A stretch of 64,000 nucleotides of DNA from Blastomyces gilchristii SLH14081 (GCF_000003855.2 NW_003101680.1:4318731-4382730), one strand, 5' to 3'. Positions 23,577 to 34,981 are shown, counted from the first letter of the stretch. The notes: generated by a model not told the origin, from the sequence alone. Numbers and translations are program-made.

Positions 23577-24434
23577 ATGCCTCTGAACTGGCTCCAAGAC
23601 TACCTGGAAAGGCGCAGAATCCGACGGAATGGAAATCGAAGAGTCCTTGATGAGCGATTTGGGGATCCTAATATTACCGCACCGATGGCGGGGGGCTGGA
23701 ACCAACTGCCAGTAAATTCGACAGCTTCTGGGGAACAAGTCTTGCTGGGTGCTGAACAAGATAGCAACGGAAAGGGATCCAATATCTGGGTGAAATGCTG
23801 CCTTTGTGACCGCGAAGACGAAAAGGATACCCCGAGTTCCAATCCCCAGCCTTCATTGACTCGCACCGAGAGGGAGTGCAGTACGCCAAATCCCTCAGCG
23901 CGGAACTCTGGTGGTCCTAGCTTCGTTTACAAGCCTGCCAGCGAGGAATTTTTCAAAGAAATGGCCGGGATAGGCAAATCAAAATTGTCACCTACAGGAC
24001 CCAGTTCGAACGACAGCGAAAAGCACAGAAGCAAAATCTCAACCATAAGCTCTGATGCCAGTTTCGTGGACCCCGTTATGTCGGATATCCCACGTCACCC
24101 TTCATATCATAGCCGACCTCGCACAGCATCATCATCAAACACACCTGTTTGGTCCAGAAGCCCATGCAGCACATTCGTTTCCTCCGGCGACAGGCAGCCC
24201 TTCCAAACCAGTCCAGCACTTTCATTTTTAAACACGCCAAGCACAGCGAAGCAGAGCTCTGCTGGCAGCATCTATTTAGACCCGGAGAAGACACCACTCG
24301 AGCCGGTCAACGAGCGACATCATACCCCGGTCCCCGTCCAACCAACAGTGACGACTAAGTCGAAGAAGAGTCGCAAGAAGCAGAGAGCAGTTACAGAAGA
24401 ACTTGTTCCTTCGGATGAGGATCTATTTGGATAA
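23577..24434 (+). CDS. Hypothetical protein, 285 aa, Ser/Pro-rich, probably disordered
   Basis: This is the only long intact frame in the window. The start ATG (context AAAT-ATG-CCT) is the first in frame, and a stop follows DEDLFG. The N-terminus is basic (WLQDYLERRRIRRNGNRR, residues 5-22). A CCLCDRE motif lies at residues 73-79. The middle, about residues 80-250, is rich in Ser, Pro and Thr with no hydrophobic core and looks disordered. Near the C-terminus there is a Lys/Arg cluster (KSKKSRKKQR, a possible nuclear localisation signal), followed by the acidic tail ELVPSDEDLFG. No transmembrane segment, signal peptide or intron signal is evident. The basic-cluster plus acidic-tail arrangement suggests a conserved fungal protein of unknown function, possibly nuclear. 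I do not recognise a named family. Codon use and GC content differ sharply from the flanking transposons. Confidence 0.8.
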   Translation: MPLNWLQDYLERRRIRRNGNRRVLDERFGDPNITAPMAGGWNQLPVNSTASGEQVLLGAEQDSNGKGSNIWVKCCLCDREDEKDTPSSNPQPSLTRTERECSTPNPSARNSGGPSFVYKPASEEFFKEMAGIGKSKLSPTGPSSNDSEKHRSKISTISSDASFVDPVMSDIPRHPSYHSRPRTASSSNTPVWSRSPCSTFVSSGDRQPFQTSPALSFLNTPSTAKQSSAGSIYLDPEKTPLEPVNERHHTPVPVQPTVTTKSKKSRKKQRAVTEELVPSDEDLFG

Positions 24435-25669
24435 TCGCATTTTTACTTGTCTTCCTGGTTATATCTGGCTGGCTCAGACTGTTGATATTTTGGACATTGT
24501 TCGTCATGAGACCGTACTTTACCGCGGCCATTTGAGTCATCGGGACAGCAGATTCAATATGATTTTCCGTCAATTAACCGCGAACCTTTGACCTACTTGT
24601 GGCGCTGTTGGGTTGGATATAGATTTTATTTTACTACGGTCTCTAGACCTATTGTAACTTTAGATTTTTGCATTTCACTTTTTTTTCGTTTATACCCAGG
24701 GCAAAACATCCAGTTCGATTTCTTTTGTTACTTGCTTTAAGGTGGTCAATTTCCAACGGGAGGAAACATTGTATACCCTGGTGTACGGAGTTAGTTCTAT
24801 TATTTTTGGGTATTTTATTGGATAACCCAATCCAGCATATTTGAGCGCTGTATGTTTTCAGTGTTATGACTAACGGATTCATTATGTATGATAAACTTTT
24901 GACTCGGGCTCAACATTATCACTAACCTTCATATTCATTGGATCACCATGGTGATAGAATTGTTGTTAAATATCATGTCAAATGGCAGCCCATTGCGGCA
25001 CAGCAGCGTAGCACTACTGTCTAACGTTTCTTCACCGGCTACACGCGTTTCAATCAACCGTCGAAGCTAATGGAACCCACACTTAAAGCTATCACTTACT
25101 CCCTCCTCCCGATCTAGCCAGCATTATTTTTTCGGATGGTAAACGATTCGTCGTGAACCTTTGTTCCTCCCAGGCTACTTTGCGAAGGTACCTTTCGACT
25201 GGGTCTCCAACGCCATGGTAGACCAAAGAAGTTGGCTTTTGGCCCCCAGGATCTTGTTGCTGCCAACAGCCGTTGCCACCTGTCCAATGTTGACCCAGTT
25301 GCAATATTCCTTGAATGACCCGTTCTTGCTTTTTTTTTCCCCCTGTGGGTTTTTTCGAATTCTTTTGTGACCTAAAAAGAAGGACTCTGAGATGCAGGGG
25401 CACCAGTTCATATCCTAATAGCCAGTGGCGCGACACACATACAGTACAAGGCAAGCTTCCCCTCTCCTCCCTTTTGCCCTTACCCCTCTTTTTGTTCATG
25501 ACCATGCGTAACAGAACCTAAGCTGTGATTTTCTTGTGCTAATGTCTGACAGGGGTGGCTGACGGGTAAAACCACACTTGTTTCGGTCGCCTATTGCCGA
25601 TCAGTGCATTCCTTTGCGTTTTCTTTATCCGATGAAGCGGGAGAAGGCAGGAGAAAGTCACCAACAGCA
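24435..25669. other. Island intergenic region, no firm gene
   Basis: Normal composition, with the probable 3' UTR of the gene ending at 24434 at its left end. Short frames on both strands (the longest a 137-codon minus-strand frame at 25505-25092, Lys/Gly/Arg-rich) show no domain and overlap each other; I do not call them. A T-run lies near 25329-25339. Confidence 0.45.
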
Positions 25670-26085
25670 ATGCAAGCGGCCGTTAGGACTGATTGGGAGA
25701 CCATTTCTGCAACAATTCTGGACTATGTTAGCGTGAGGATTCGATAGGTGTCTTATAGTTGTTTGGGGGGGCGTGCTTTGGGGGCTGCAATGTTTGATCG
25801 CTTAACACGACCAACTTTTAGGGCAAGATTTTGTGCTCTAATTTTCGTATCAATCGACTTCGGCCCCAAACCTATCAGGTGGGTGAGCTTGCTGCTTCCT
25901 GCGGGATGGCTTTCGGCCTGACTCGCGAATCGATCGCTCAGTTAAACACTTCTTTGAAGTTCAGGCGAATACATCTGCGATTTCAACTTGTCCATTTTCC
26001 AAATGAAGACAACGGGAATGATTACAGAAATGCGGGGCAATCGGCGGTATGGAACCTCAACCTTAAGTTAGGATTCCAACTCTGA
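25670..26085 (+). CDS. Possible small spliced gene, unrecognised
   Basis: Exon 1 (25670-25732) reads MQAAVRTDWETISATILDYV plus Ser. It is followed by a good fungal intron: donor GTGAGG at 25733, branch-like CTTAAC at 25801-25806, acceptor TTTTAG ending 25821 (89 bp). Exon 2 continues in phase (GKILCSNFRINRLRPQTYQ) to a stop at 26085, giving about 109 residues. A second intron is possible inside exon 2 (GTGGGTGAGC near 25880, CTGAC branch, CAG near 25940). The ATG context (CAGCA-ATG) is reasonable. No domain is recognised. The splice signals are the main support; expression data are needed to be sure. Confidence 0.35.
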
Positions 26086-26365
26086 CAATTGCCCGGATAC
26101 CTGCTGCCTTCGGGTGATGCAAGTGTATTCGGTCAGCTACATGACTCAGCCAAAGGATAAAGAGGCTGGCTGCTTATCCGAACCTGGAAGTAACAGGAAG
26201 TAATGAACCTGTAAGGTTGTGGAGCAGCGTCCGCCCCAGTGGCGTTGCCATAGCGATCGCTCCGCCTACACGTGATCTCATATGTAATCCATACCGGAAG
26301 AACGTAGGGTTATTACACGACCGGATTATGGTTGTTCCACCATTTCAATCAGCGACATGGTCACC
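26086..26365. other. Island right edge, no gene seen
   Basis: Normal composition with CpG retained (GCGTCCGCC, GCGATCGCTCCGCC) up to the SINE target site. No reading frame or RNA gene is recognised. Confidence 0.5.
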
Positions 26366-26382
26366 GAGCTGTAAATCATAGT
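26366..26382. repeat. SINE target-site duplication, 3'-tail side
   Basis: GAGCTGTAAATCATAGT here and GAGCTGTAAATTATAGT at 26750-26766, with a single C/T difference. The length is typical of LINE-driven insertion. Confidence 0.85.
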
Positions 26383-26749
26383 TATTATTATTATTATTAT
26401 TCTTCCATTATACTCATATGCAAGCAGAGCTTATGATGAGTCCTTGTGTGATGTTAAATACAGGTCAAGTGTTAGTTATACAGAAGGAAATACAGGTGTT
26501 GAGACCATGCCAAGATAACAAGAACATAGGAAATACAAAGAAGTGACAATTAAATACATGTAATAATAACTTCTCATCCCAGAAACATAGAGCAATTTTG
26601 TTGAAGTGATTTGTACACCTCTGTATTTATTAGAAACCTGAGGTGCTTGAGTTCTGGATTTAATGTACCCCTGCGGGTTTCAAACCCACATGCCTTGATT
26701 TCCCATGCTAAGGCACTATCAGATGGCTGCATTAACCATTTAGTCACCA
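26383..26749 (-). mobile_element. tRNA-derived SINE with LINE-like 3' tail
   Basis: This is a short interspersed element of about 367 bp on the minus strand. The head has a polymerase III box A (TGACTAAATGG, 26746-26736) and, about 50 bases on, a box B (GGTTTGAAACC, 26686-26676). They differ from the consensus by one G-to-A and one C-to-T respectively. A body of about 270 bp follows. The 3' end reads GGAAGAATAATAATAATAAT on the minus strand. A 17-bp direct repeat, GAGCTGTAAAT[C/T]ATAGT, flanks it (26366-26382 and 26750-26766). The last 40 bases of the SINE match the 3' end of the LINE copies at 27603 and 55286, so it was probably mobilised by that LINE. It encodes no protein. Confidence 0.85.
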
Positions 26750-26766
26750 GAGCTGTAAATTATAGT

Positions 26767-26955
26767 ATAATAGTGAATAAATGATCAAATCACTGTAAAT
26801 AAGTTATAAACTGAAAAAATCAATTATCATATTAATAACTGAATTTAATTTATATAATTACTAATTCTAAAAACTATTTTATTTACTAATATTATTCTTT
26901 ATTGAAAATTACAGATACTTTTATCTAAATTCTTTTAAATTAATTAAATTAAGTT
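26767..26955. other. AT-rich spacer, no feature
   Basis: Very AT-rich single-copy-looking sequence, ending in the TSD AAGTT (26951-26955). Before the Gypsy A insertion it was continuous with 52893-53941. Confidence 0.6.
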
Positions 26956-27285
26956 TGTGACAGGCTGCGCCTGATTAATTATATAGACTATTTTATTACA
27001 CTTTATAGATTCTTTCACTTCACTTCATAGATTCTTTTACTTCACTCTTGAATATATATACTCTGATTCTCAGTCATTCTTAATCACTGATTCTTAGCTG
27101 TTATGAACATGTATAGATTCTTCTGTCTTAAAACTTCATTACATACATTATTATATATATGTATAAATATTCACTCTGATTGCTGATTTCTACATCTTCT
27201 CTTTCTTTCCTTCTCTAATGTTTTTCTCTTTATTATATAAGATCTATCAATATAATACTGATCTATTCAGTGTAAGTCTCTTATA
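26956..27285 (+). repeat. Gypsy A copy 3, 5' LTR
   Basis: The 330-bp LTR starts TGTGACAGGCTGCGCC and ends TCTCTTATA. It contains a 22-bp tandem duplication (unit CTTCATAGATTCTTTCACTT plus CA). Heavily mutated. Confidence 0.92.
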
Positions 27286-27602
27286 CTAGAAAAATATTCA
27301 TTGTCTTCTTATTAGAAACAATTATTCATATATTGTCTTCTCAGTAGAAACAATTATTTATCAAGAGATATCTGAATGTGTAATAATGTGTAAGAAATAG
27401 AGAAACAGTTAAACAGTGAAATGAACACTGAGTTCTCAGATAGAAGCTTGCTTATCAGTTACTCTGACTCTGTAATAAGATCTTATAAAGAGAGTAAGAT
27501 CTTATAAAAGAATATCAGTGAAAGATCTGAGAGTTCTGATACTCAGATGTATGAGACATTCATATAATTACACTTCTTCAGATTTCACAGATATTACACA
27601 TT
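27286..27602 (+). mobile_element. Gypsy A copy 3 leader, up to LINE 1 insertion
   Basis: This is the untranslated leader, collinear with 54255-54520 and with the reverse complement of about 13880-14183. It is cut at ATATTACACATT (27591-27602), the left copy of the LINE 1 target duplication, just before the gag start. Confidence 0.85.
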
Positions 27603-27705
27603 ATTATTATTATTATTCTTCAATTATAGATGTATGCAGTCAGAGACTATGACATCTACCTGAGAACTTTTAGTTCTCAGGGTTTTTCCTATGTCAGTAA
27701 AGTTA
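27603..27705 (-). mobile_element. LINE 1 3' terminus: triplet tail and hairpin
   Basis: On the plus strand it begins with repeated ATT units (27603-27617), then CTTCAATTATAG. A perfect 9-bp inverted repeat CTGAGAACT (27660-27668) / AGTTCTCAG (27672-27680) follows, then GGGTTTTTCCTAT. The same arrangement is at 55286-55370 in LINE 2. It is cut off at AGTTA (27701-27705) by Gypsy B; the LINE resumes after AGTTA at 35518. Confidence 0.88.
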
Positions 27706-28237
27706 TGTAACGTGGCGGAACTGAAGCAGTGACTAGTCAGTGACATTATATAGAGATAGTTGTTTAAGAAGCTGTATAAGTGAGCTTAACTATCTTGCTT
27801 AAATAGTGAGCTTGTAGACTACAGAGTTATTGTGAGAATATCACAGATATGATACTTAGTATACTAAGAAGATTATATGAGATATGCAGTAACTCTTGTA
27901 TATATTTCAGTAGAAGAAAAATGAATCACTGACTTCTTTTATAAGAAGTCAGTATCTAGCTATTCTATATAGATAATGAGCAGATACCTTCTCTTATTTC
28001 ATAAGTGAGAATAGTCAGAGTGATATCTCAGCAGTATCTCACTGTTAAGAAAAAGTAATCTGCTAATCTTGTATAGAAGTAGAATTCTTATATTCATTAA
28101 TCAGATCTTTCTATAATATATCTGAATAATATTATAGAGCAGTTGAAAATCAGTTCAGATAAGATGAAATCATCTGTATAAAAGTGATAAGCTGTATGAA
28201 ACTGTAACAGAGTCTTGACACAGCTGAGAGTATGATA
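27706..28237 (-). repeat. Gypsy B 3' LTR
   Basis: 532 bp, same length as its partner at 34982. Only the first 20 bases (TGTAACGTGGCGGAACTGAA) keep CpG and GG; the rest is strongly mutated. For example GGCGCGGCCGGGAG in the 5' LTR is GACACAGCTGAGAG here. Confidence 0.93.
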
Positions 28238-30200
28238 ATACTCTCTTCTTTAAGAGTATAGTCTCTATACTCTCAAGATTATCAGATTAGAAATTATCTT
28301 TGTTGTATAATAACAGTTATCAACTGATTAACAGCATATATACTGTGTATGATATAAAGAAATAGATGAGTTTTTCTGCTGATTATATAGATCTTTCTTT
28401 ACTCATCTTCATTTAAATTAAACATGTGATAAGTGAGTTTCTTATATATTAATTTAAGATGAAGAAAACATAGTTAATAAGTGACTCATAGATCTCTTAT
28501 TATATTTCATTCTATATATGAAATTCTCTGCAAAAGTGATATGTTTTAGAGATAAAGCTAATAGTAGTGATAGAATTTTTTTGAAAAGATCTCTCTCTCT
28601 ATAAAATATTTTTCTTTCTCTCTCTCTCAATTATAATAGTGAGTGCATGAGAGTATCATTCTTGAAGAATAATAAAGAACTTATTCTGACATTCTTTAGT
28701 GAGTAAATGTCTTTGTAATGTGACTGTGGTCTTCATAACTGTTAAGAAAGCCTGATTGAAGATGAAGATGATGATGTCAACAGACTGCAGAAGCACTGCT
28801 TTTATTGTCACATCTTCTTCTCCTTCTTCTCCTACTTCTCTTGCAGCTGTGATGACAGTCATTATACCTTGCAGTGAGATGTTGTTCCTTCTGCCAGTCA
28901 GTTTATCTATGTCTAGTTCTTCTTCTACTGTCTCTGTCACTATTGTGATGCCACCCCCTCTCTCAATCAACACAGTGATGTATGACCCTGTGTGATCATT
29001 CAGAGAGAACTCTGGAGAGAGCTTGATTCTGAAAACAGTGGCTTCAAGAAGCTTAATCTGTAGTTCTCCTTTCATGGCATGTCTGAGCCCTGCTTGAAAT
29101 ACTGCTGAGTTGAGTCTGCAGAATTCTGCAGTTTCTTTATCTTCTTCTCATGAAGAGACTTCAGTGTGACTTCTGATCAGTACTGTCATCTGTCTGCACT
29201 GCACTAAGCAGCTGAAGAAGAGAGAGATTTTATATATCTGTCTCTTCTTTTACTTCTGTTATTTCTGTTGCATCTGTAACAATGATTTCTATCTCTCTGT
29301 AAGTATTATCTACTCTACAAGAAGGCATTGTATCAGCTCTGACAAGAAGCTCAGATACTCAAGCAGTACAGAGTAAGAGTCTCAGAGCTTCAAGTATTAA
29401 TGAATTCTGTCAAGACTGAGAAGATTCTTCTTACTCATCTGCAAAAGAAGACAAAAGCATGAATCTTCAAGATAAAAAAACATCTCAGAATAACTGATCT
29501 TAAGAAGAGATTAACTAGCACTGCTGTTGAAAATACTGTGAAGATTAATCACTGATTGAAGAGAATCTCACTTCAATTAAAGCAGATGACTGAGATGCTT
29601 TATAAATTAATAAATTAATACTTTAAGTATCTCTCATACTCTTCTACAGTATGCTTCTCTATAATACTGCAGTACTAACTTCTCAGCAGATAAAGATATC
29701 AGTATCAGAGACTTCAACAGTGAAAAATGAGTTTGATAAAAGTATAATTATTAATAAATAGATTCTGAGATTTCTCTCTTTTTACTTTTTCAGCAGACTG
29801 TGACTTTATTTAGAATAGAAGCAGCTCACAGATTAATAATATTAATCTTTATTAATTTTAAATATCTCTTTTTTTAACTGCTTCAGGAATTTTATACTTA
29901 TATAGTCTTATTAAACTTCTAAAAATTCTTTAAGAGAAAATAGAAGAAGAGTACTATAAAGTTGATAAGACATCAGCTCATTACTGTAAGATTATCTCTA
30001 AAAAACTCTTTGAAAAAAATAAGAAGTTCTAAGCAGTATTTCTTACTCAATATCTCTGATATGTAATAAGATAATCTCTACTAGCTGTCTCATAGCTTGC
30101 AATCTCTTTCTCAGCATTTTTCAAATACTTAAACAGTTCTTATAAATTCTCTGATAATGAATAATCTTCTTATTTAACAAGATATTAAAGCTTGTTATAA
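28238..30200 (-). other. Gypsy B 3' region beyond integrase
   Basis: About 2 kb lies between the integrase region and the 3' LTR, long for a simple Gypsy element. Apart from the open frame at 28656-29075 and the polypurine tract at 28238-28256, I see no domain. Confidence 0.5.
28656..29075 (-). pseudogene. Extra open frame in Gypsy B 3' region, unrecognised
   Basis: A 139-codon frame is uninterrupted in DNA where most frames break every 20-40 codons. It reads MKGELQIKLLEATVFRIKLS, then YITVLIERGGGITIVTETVEEE, then an acidic patch EVGEEGEEDV. It lies on the coding strand of Gypsy B, downstream of integrase. The LIERGG segment resembles HLIERGGDVTAVLFERE in an open frame at 51384-51166 within the hAT-like element, also on the minus strand. 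Some fungal Gypsy elements have a third ORF here, but I cannot assign a function. Its openness may partly reflect low density of mutable sites. Confidence 0.4.
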
Positions 30201-33200
30201 TATATTCACTTATTCAATATTTTCTTCATAAGATATTCAGTATCACTCTTAATCTCAATATTATTCAGTCAAGATAACTTCACTTCAGAGTATTGCTTAT
30301 AGAGCTTCAAATAAGAAATATGAAAAATAGAATGAATTGATTTCAATTCTGTAAGTAATTTTAACTTATATATCTATTTACTTATCACTCTTGTTACTGA
30401 GAAAGATTCTAGTCATCACTCACTGAGCTTTTTATACAGTCTTATTATCTTGATATTCTTTGCTGAAAGTAGCACTTGATTCTCTATCAAGAACTTCATT
30501 GAAAGATATTTTTAATTATAGTATTTTATCTATCACTTCTGAGCACAGTGAATACTTTTCACTGTCTTCTCATCAATTTTATTCAAAAGTTTCAATCTCA
30601 CTTTTACTTCTAACACTGAGAGATACTCTGTTCTCTGTATCTATTTAACATTCTGACTGTCTATCTCTTTCTTTGAAACATTGTCTGCAATGTCACTGAA
30701 TAATGAAGAATTATATTCATAATAAGTATAGAAAGAAGATATCTTTAAGATTGTATTCTTTATATTGTTATATACAAAGTCAGTGATTAGAACATATTTG
30801 AGTTAATTATTCTGATAATATGAATAGAATACTTAAAGATACTGTTCTAGTGTCTGATTCTGATGTTCAGTCTGATCATCTGTCTGCAGATGAAATGTGA
30901 TACTGAGAAGACATCTTATTATAAGATAATAGCAAAAAGTCAATCAGTATTTACTGATGAAGAGGAATTCTTGATCTGTTATCAATGATCTCAGAGTACT
31001 GTGATTATAAATAATGATATCTAAAAACAGGTCAGTCAATTCAGAGACTTTAATCTTTTTATAAGTAGAGATATATCTGATTATCTTCATGAAGTAGTTA
31101 ATAATGATCAAAATTGAATTATATTCTTTAACTCTTGTTAACTTCAGTAGATCAACTATGAAATTCATTGATAGATTCTGTTATAAGCTTTTTAAAACAG
31201 ACAGTGACACTAACTTACTGTATTACTTATACCATGAAATCTTTATCTTTTGACAGATATTATAAGTTTTAATATACTCTTTGACATCTGTCTGAAGCTT
31301 GTCTTAAATATATTTATATTTTAGAAGCTTCTCAGTCTTCTCTAACTCAAAGTATTCTGTATGAGAATTATTATAATGAATTCTCAATAACTTCTAGCAC
31401 ACTGCTCTGCTATGAGAAATAAAGACTGAATCATTCAGCAGTAGAAGTTCATATTCTTCTAGTTATCAGTGACTTGATTTCTTAGCAGCACTGCTCTGCT
31501 CAGAGTCTGTCTCTTTCAAGTTCAAACTGAATTCTTTCTTCTTTAACTTCTGAATTCAAGCTGCAGTAGAGGCATTTCTCTTCTATAACTTATTAATAAA
31601 TTTTAAAAGTAGTCAGATTGAAAGATTATAGATCATTTTATTCTTTATTAATTCAATGATTGTAAGATATAATATAAGAAGTTCATAATCTTCAGTGTCA
31701 GTTCTCTGCAGAGATCTGAGTTTTCTTTCACCTTCTATACTGAGTCATGCAGCTGTCTTACTGACACTGTTTCTGAGCTTCAGAGAATTTCAATTCTCTG
31801 CAGTCAGCTTCTTCTGCAGTGATAGCAGAGATTCTTTTATAGAATTCTTCTCTGTATCAATAATATTATAATCAGGCTGTCTAGACAGCATGTCAGTGAG
31901 ATTAAGCTGATCTGAATAATATCAGATATAGAAATCATACTCTGAAAGCAGCTTCACTCACCTGACTTAATATTCTATCAAGCTCTTTATTGTCAAGAAG
32001 TAACATAGATTTGTATAATCAGTAAGAACTTACACTGAGTACTTACTACTCTGAAGATAATGTTATCAGATCTTAAAGAATTTGACAATTACTAATATCT
32101 TCTAATTATAAGTATTATATCTTCTCTGCATGAGTGATAACTTCTTGAAGAAGAAGATCACTAATCTTCATTCACAGTGTCTTATAGACTTCATGAAAAA
32201 GCCTTCTTCTACAGACAATTCATTGTCTGTTTTCTCAGAAGTGATTATTCTCTGATTCTTTCAATGTTAAAAGATCTTCAGTATCAACTGTGAAAAGATT
32301 TCATAGATCTCATTTTCAGATGTATCAGTCTCACACTGACTGAATAAGTTGAGATCAAAGTGATTCAGTATTATAACATCTGTGAAAGCTTGTTTCAATT
32401 CTGTAAACATCTGCACAGTGTCTTGAGTGAGAATAAACAGTTCTATTTTTCTGTCTTTCACACTTCTCTTTAACAGATCTGTAAGGAGGGCAGTAATTTA
32501 TAAATATATATAGATAAATTATCTATAGAAATTTACAAATTCTAGAAACATCTGTATCTCACAGTACATCTGCAGCACTGATCAGTTCTCAATAATGAAG
32601 ACTCAGCTCCTGTTCATTGAAATATCATTCACTTTAATAATATAATTCAAGAAATCAATCTCCTGCATGTAGAATGAGCATTTTTCAGTGTTTGTATAGA
32701 GTTGATACTGTCTCAAGTGACTCAACACTTCTTGAACATGAGTATCATGTTCTTTCTCTATTTTTGAGAAGATTAGAATGTTGTCTAAGTATACTATGCA
32801 GAAGACATTGACAAGGTCTCACAGTGCCTCATTTATATAGATCTGAAAGATGGTCAGAGCATTACAAAGATTAAAAGATAAAACAAGATATTCAAAATTG
32901 CTGTACTTGATATGAAAAGTCATTTTTTAAATATCATCTTCATTAACTCTGATTCTATGATAGATATTCTGTATATTAATCTTTGAGAACATCTTTGCTT
33001 CAGATAATCAATCAATCATCTTGTCAATTAACAGTAATGAATAGTAATTCTTAACTATTATCTTATTGAGATCTCTGTAGTCTACACATAGACATAGCCT
33101 ATCATTCTTCTTAAGTATAAAGAGTATAGACATCTCTGTTGAACTCTTTGATAAATATATTCAGTTCTTTGATTGCACTTCTTCAAGATATTTATACAGA

Positions 33201-33950
33201 ATATTCAATTCCTTTATAGACAAGTTATAAAGAAGTCTGTACAGTGTCATTACACTGTCTTCAAGATAAATCTTATATTATATCTTGATATCAGGAAACT
33301 TTGCTGCTTCTCTTTTTGAAAAGACATTCTTAAAATCTGTAAAGAGATGTTATGTATATTCATCTTCAATAACAGATACTGCTGCTAATCTTGTAGTGAG
33401 AGTGATCACTTCTTTATCTATTCTCAAGTCTCAGTTATCTGCTATACAGTATATTGACTCAATCTTTTTCTCAAGATTCTTTTAATAAAACTCTTTAGAT
33501 TTCTCTATCACTGTCTCTTCATCAGTGAGACAGTACTGTTATATCTGAATAATTCAGTCAATGAGAGAATTGTTTTCTCTCAATTATAAGAGATCTAGAA
33601 TAACATTCTCATTTATGATATTAACTGTATGAAGAAGCAGACTGCTCTTCTTAAAGATTTCTTCTGAGTCTGTGATCACACATCACACTTGAATTATACT
33701 AAAATGATAGTATTTTATTTCATTAGTAAATTTCACATGATCTGACAGATCTATCTTCTTTCAACTCTTCATTAAAGAAAAGAAATAGAATATGAAGTTA
33801 GTATTTATCTCAGAGTTGAGTAGATATCTCACTAATATCTTCTTATTCAGAGTATGTATTGTGATTGTAACATGAACTCAGAGATATAAGAATTATCAAT
33901 TCTTCATTTCTTTCTCTTCTTTATCTTCTACAGATACATTTATCAGAAGA
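30200..33950 (-). pseudogene. Gypsy B pol remnant
   Basis: The minus strand retains RT near 32770-32800 (IVYLDNILIFSK, YLDD to YLDN). The RT/RNase H junction is at 32461-32267 (FTELKQAFTDVIILNHFDLN, then CETDTSENEI where the family has ETDASGFAI). The integrase core at 31168-30944 reads MNFIVDLLKLTRVKEYNSIL, then FMKIIRYI and SLITDQEFLF, matching MDFI-DLP, DSILVVVDR-TKMAHYIP and S-VSDRDP-F. The order and signatures are Ty3/Gypsy. Catalytic Asp and Gly codons are altered by G-to-A changes and stops are frequent, so it is inactive. Its sequence is closer to family C than to family A in the integrase. Confidence 0.85.
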
Positions 33951-34792
33951 GAAGTTGATTTTGAAAAGATATCTTCTCAGTTTCTTCTCTTCTTCAGCTT
34001 CTTATAATCACTGACATAGTAATTATCAGCTCTGCAGTTGAAATAGAGATCTTTATCAAATCTTTTTTAATATTTCTTCACAGTGAGTGAAGAATTAGAA
34101 TACTTGAAATTCTTTTTTACTTTCTCTATACTGAAGCTATCATGACACTGTTTAGATCTTATCATTGATTGCTTAGAAGAAGTCTTATTAATCTTTTTCT
34201 TAAAGAATTTATTATTTAAATAGATTCAGAAAGCTAGATTAACAAGCTCAGTGTAATTGATAAGTGAACTCTGATATTATAATATTATTATCTGCATCTT
34301 ATGAGTCAGCTTTGTGAGATAAAGCTGTGTTTTTAATTGATTCAAATTATCAGTCAATTTCTCTCAATATTCTTCAAATCTTATATTGAAATCAGAAGAA
34401 TTCTCATTATTTTATTAATATAATAAGTTGAACTGCTGTATCACTGTGAAGCTGTGATTGTAGTAATCTTTGATTTAATTCAGTAGAAAGTTCTTGAATT
34501 CTTCTCAAGTCATGATAGTATTAATATGCTCAAGCTTTCTCTTCTTGATGACTCAAGTAGTTGCAGAGATGTCTTCAAGAAGATTGATAGTGTAGATTAC
34601 TTATATCTCATGAGTATTATACTAGCTCAGATTAAGGTGGAATTTCTGTTCAAGAGTACAGATAAAGCTGTGGAATTCAGATAAGATGTTTCTCTTATAT
34701 CTCAGAGAATCTCTGATCTTAATCTCTCTATCTCCATGATAGATGTAGGTGTGTAGAGGCCGCGGCGGTGACAGAGCAGTTGAAGAGCTCAT
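33950..34792 (-). pseudogene. Gypsy B gag remnant
   Basis: From the ATG at 34792 the minus strand reads MSSSTALSPPRPLHTYIYHG, then DREIKIRDSLRYKRNILSEF, before stops appear. The first 20 codons still contain CCGCCGCGGCC (34759-34770) and are essentially unmutated. Near 34010-34055 the frame reads YFNCRADNYYVSDY, where a CX2CX4HX4C zinc knuckle should be: three of four ligands have become Tyr, each explained by one G-to-A change. Gag would have formed the particle. Confidence 0.7.
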
Positions 34793-34981
34793 GTCAAAAT
34801 GTGCAGCAGTTTCAGAAATCTCAGATTTCTGTCAGAGTAGAGATGTATGCACTCTAGAGAATGATGTAGTATTTCTCTCAGAGAGTGAGGTCAGGTTGGT
34901 CTCAGTGTGAGTGTATAAAGTCATATCAGTCTGTTAGAGCTCAACTGATTCAAACCTGTAATCAGATCAAGTGATTTGAAT

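Noticed and set aside
25092..25505. 137-codon minus-strand frame in the island
   Set aside because: Low-complexity Lys/Gly/Arg composition, overlapped by equally long frames on the other strand, with no domain.
26661..26749. A functional tRNA gene
   Set aside because: Box A and B are present, but the cloverleaf does not fold convincingly, the sequence continues into a SINE body and tail, and a 17-bp TSD encloses the whole.
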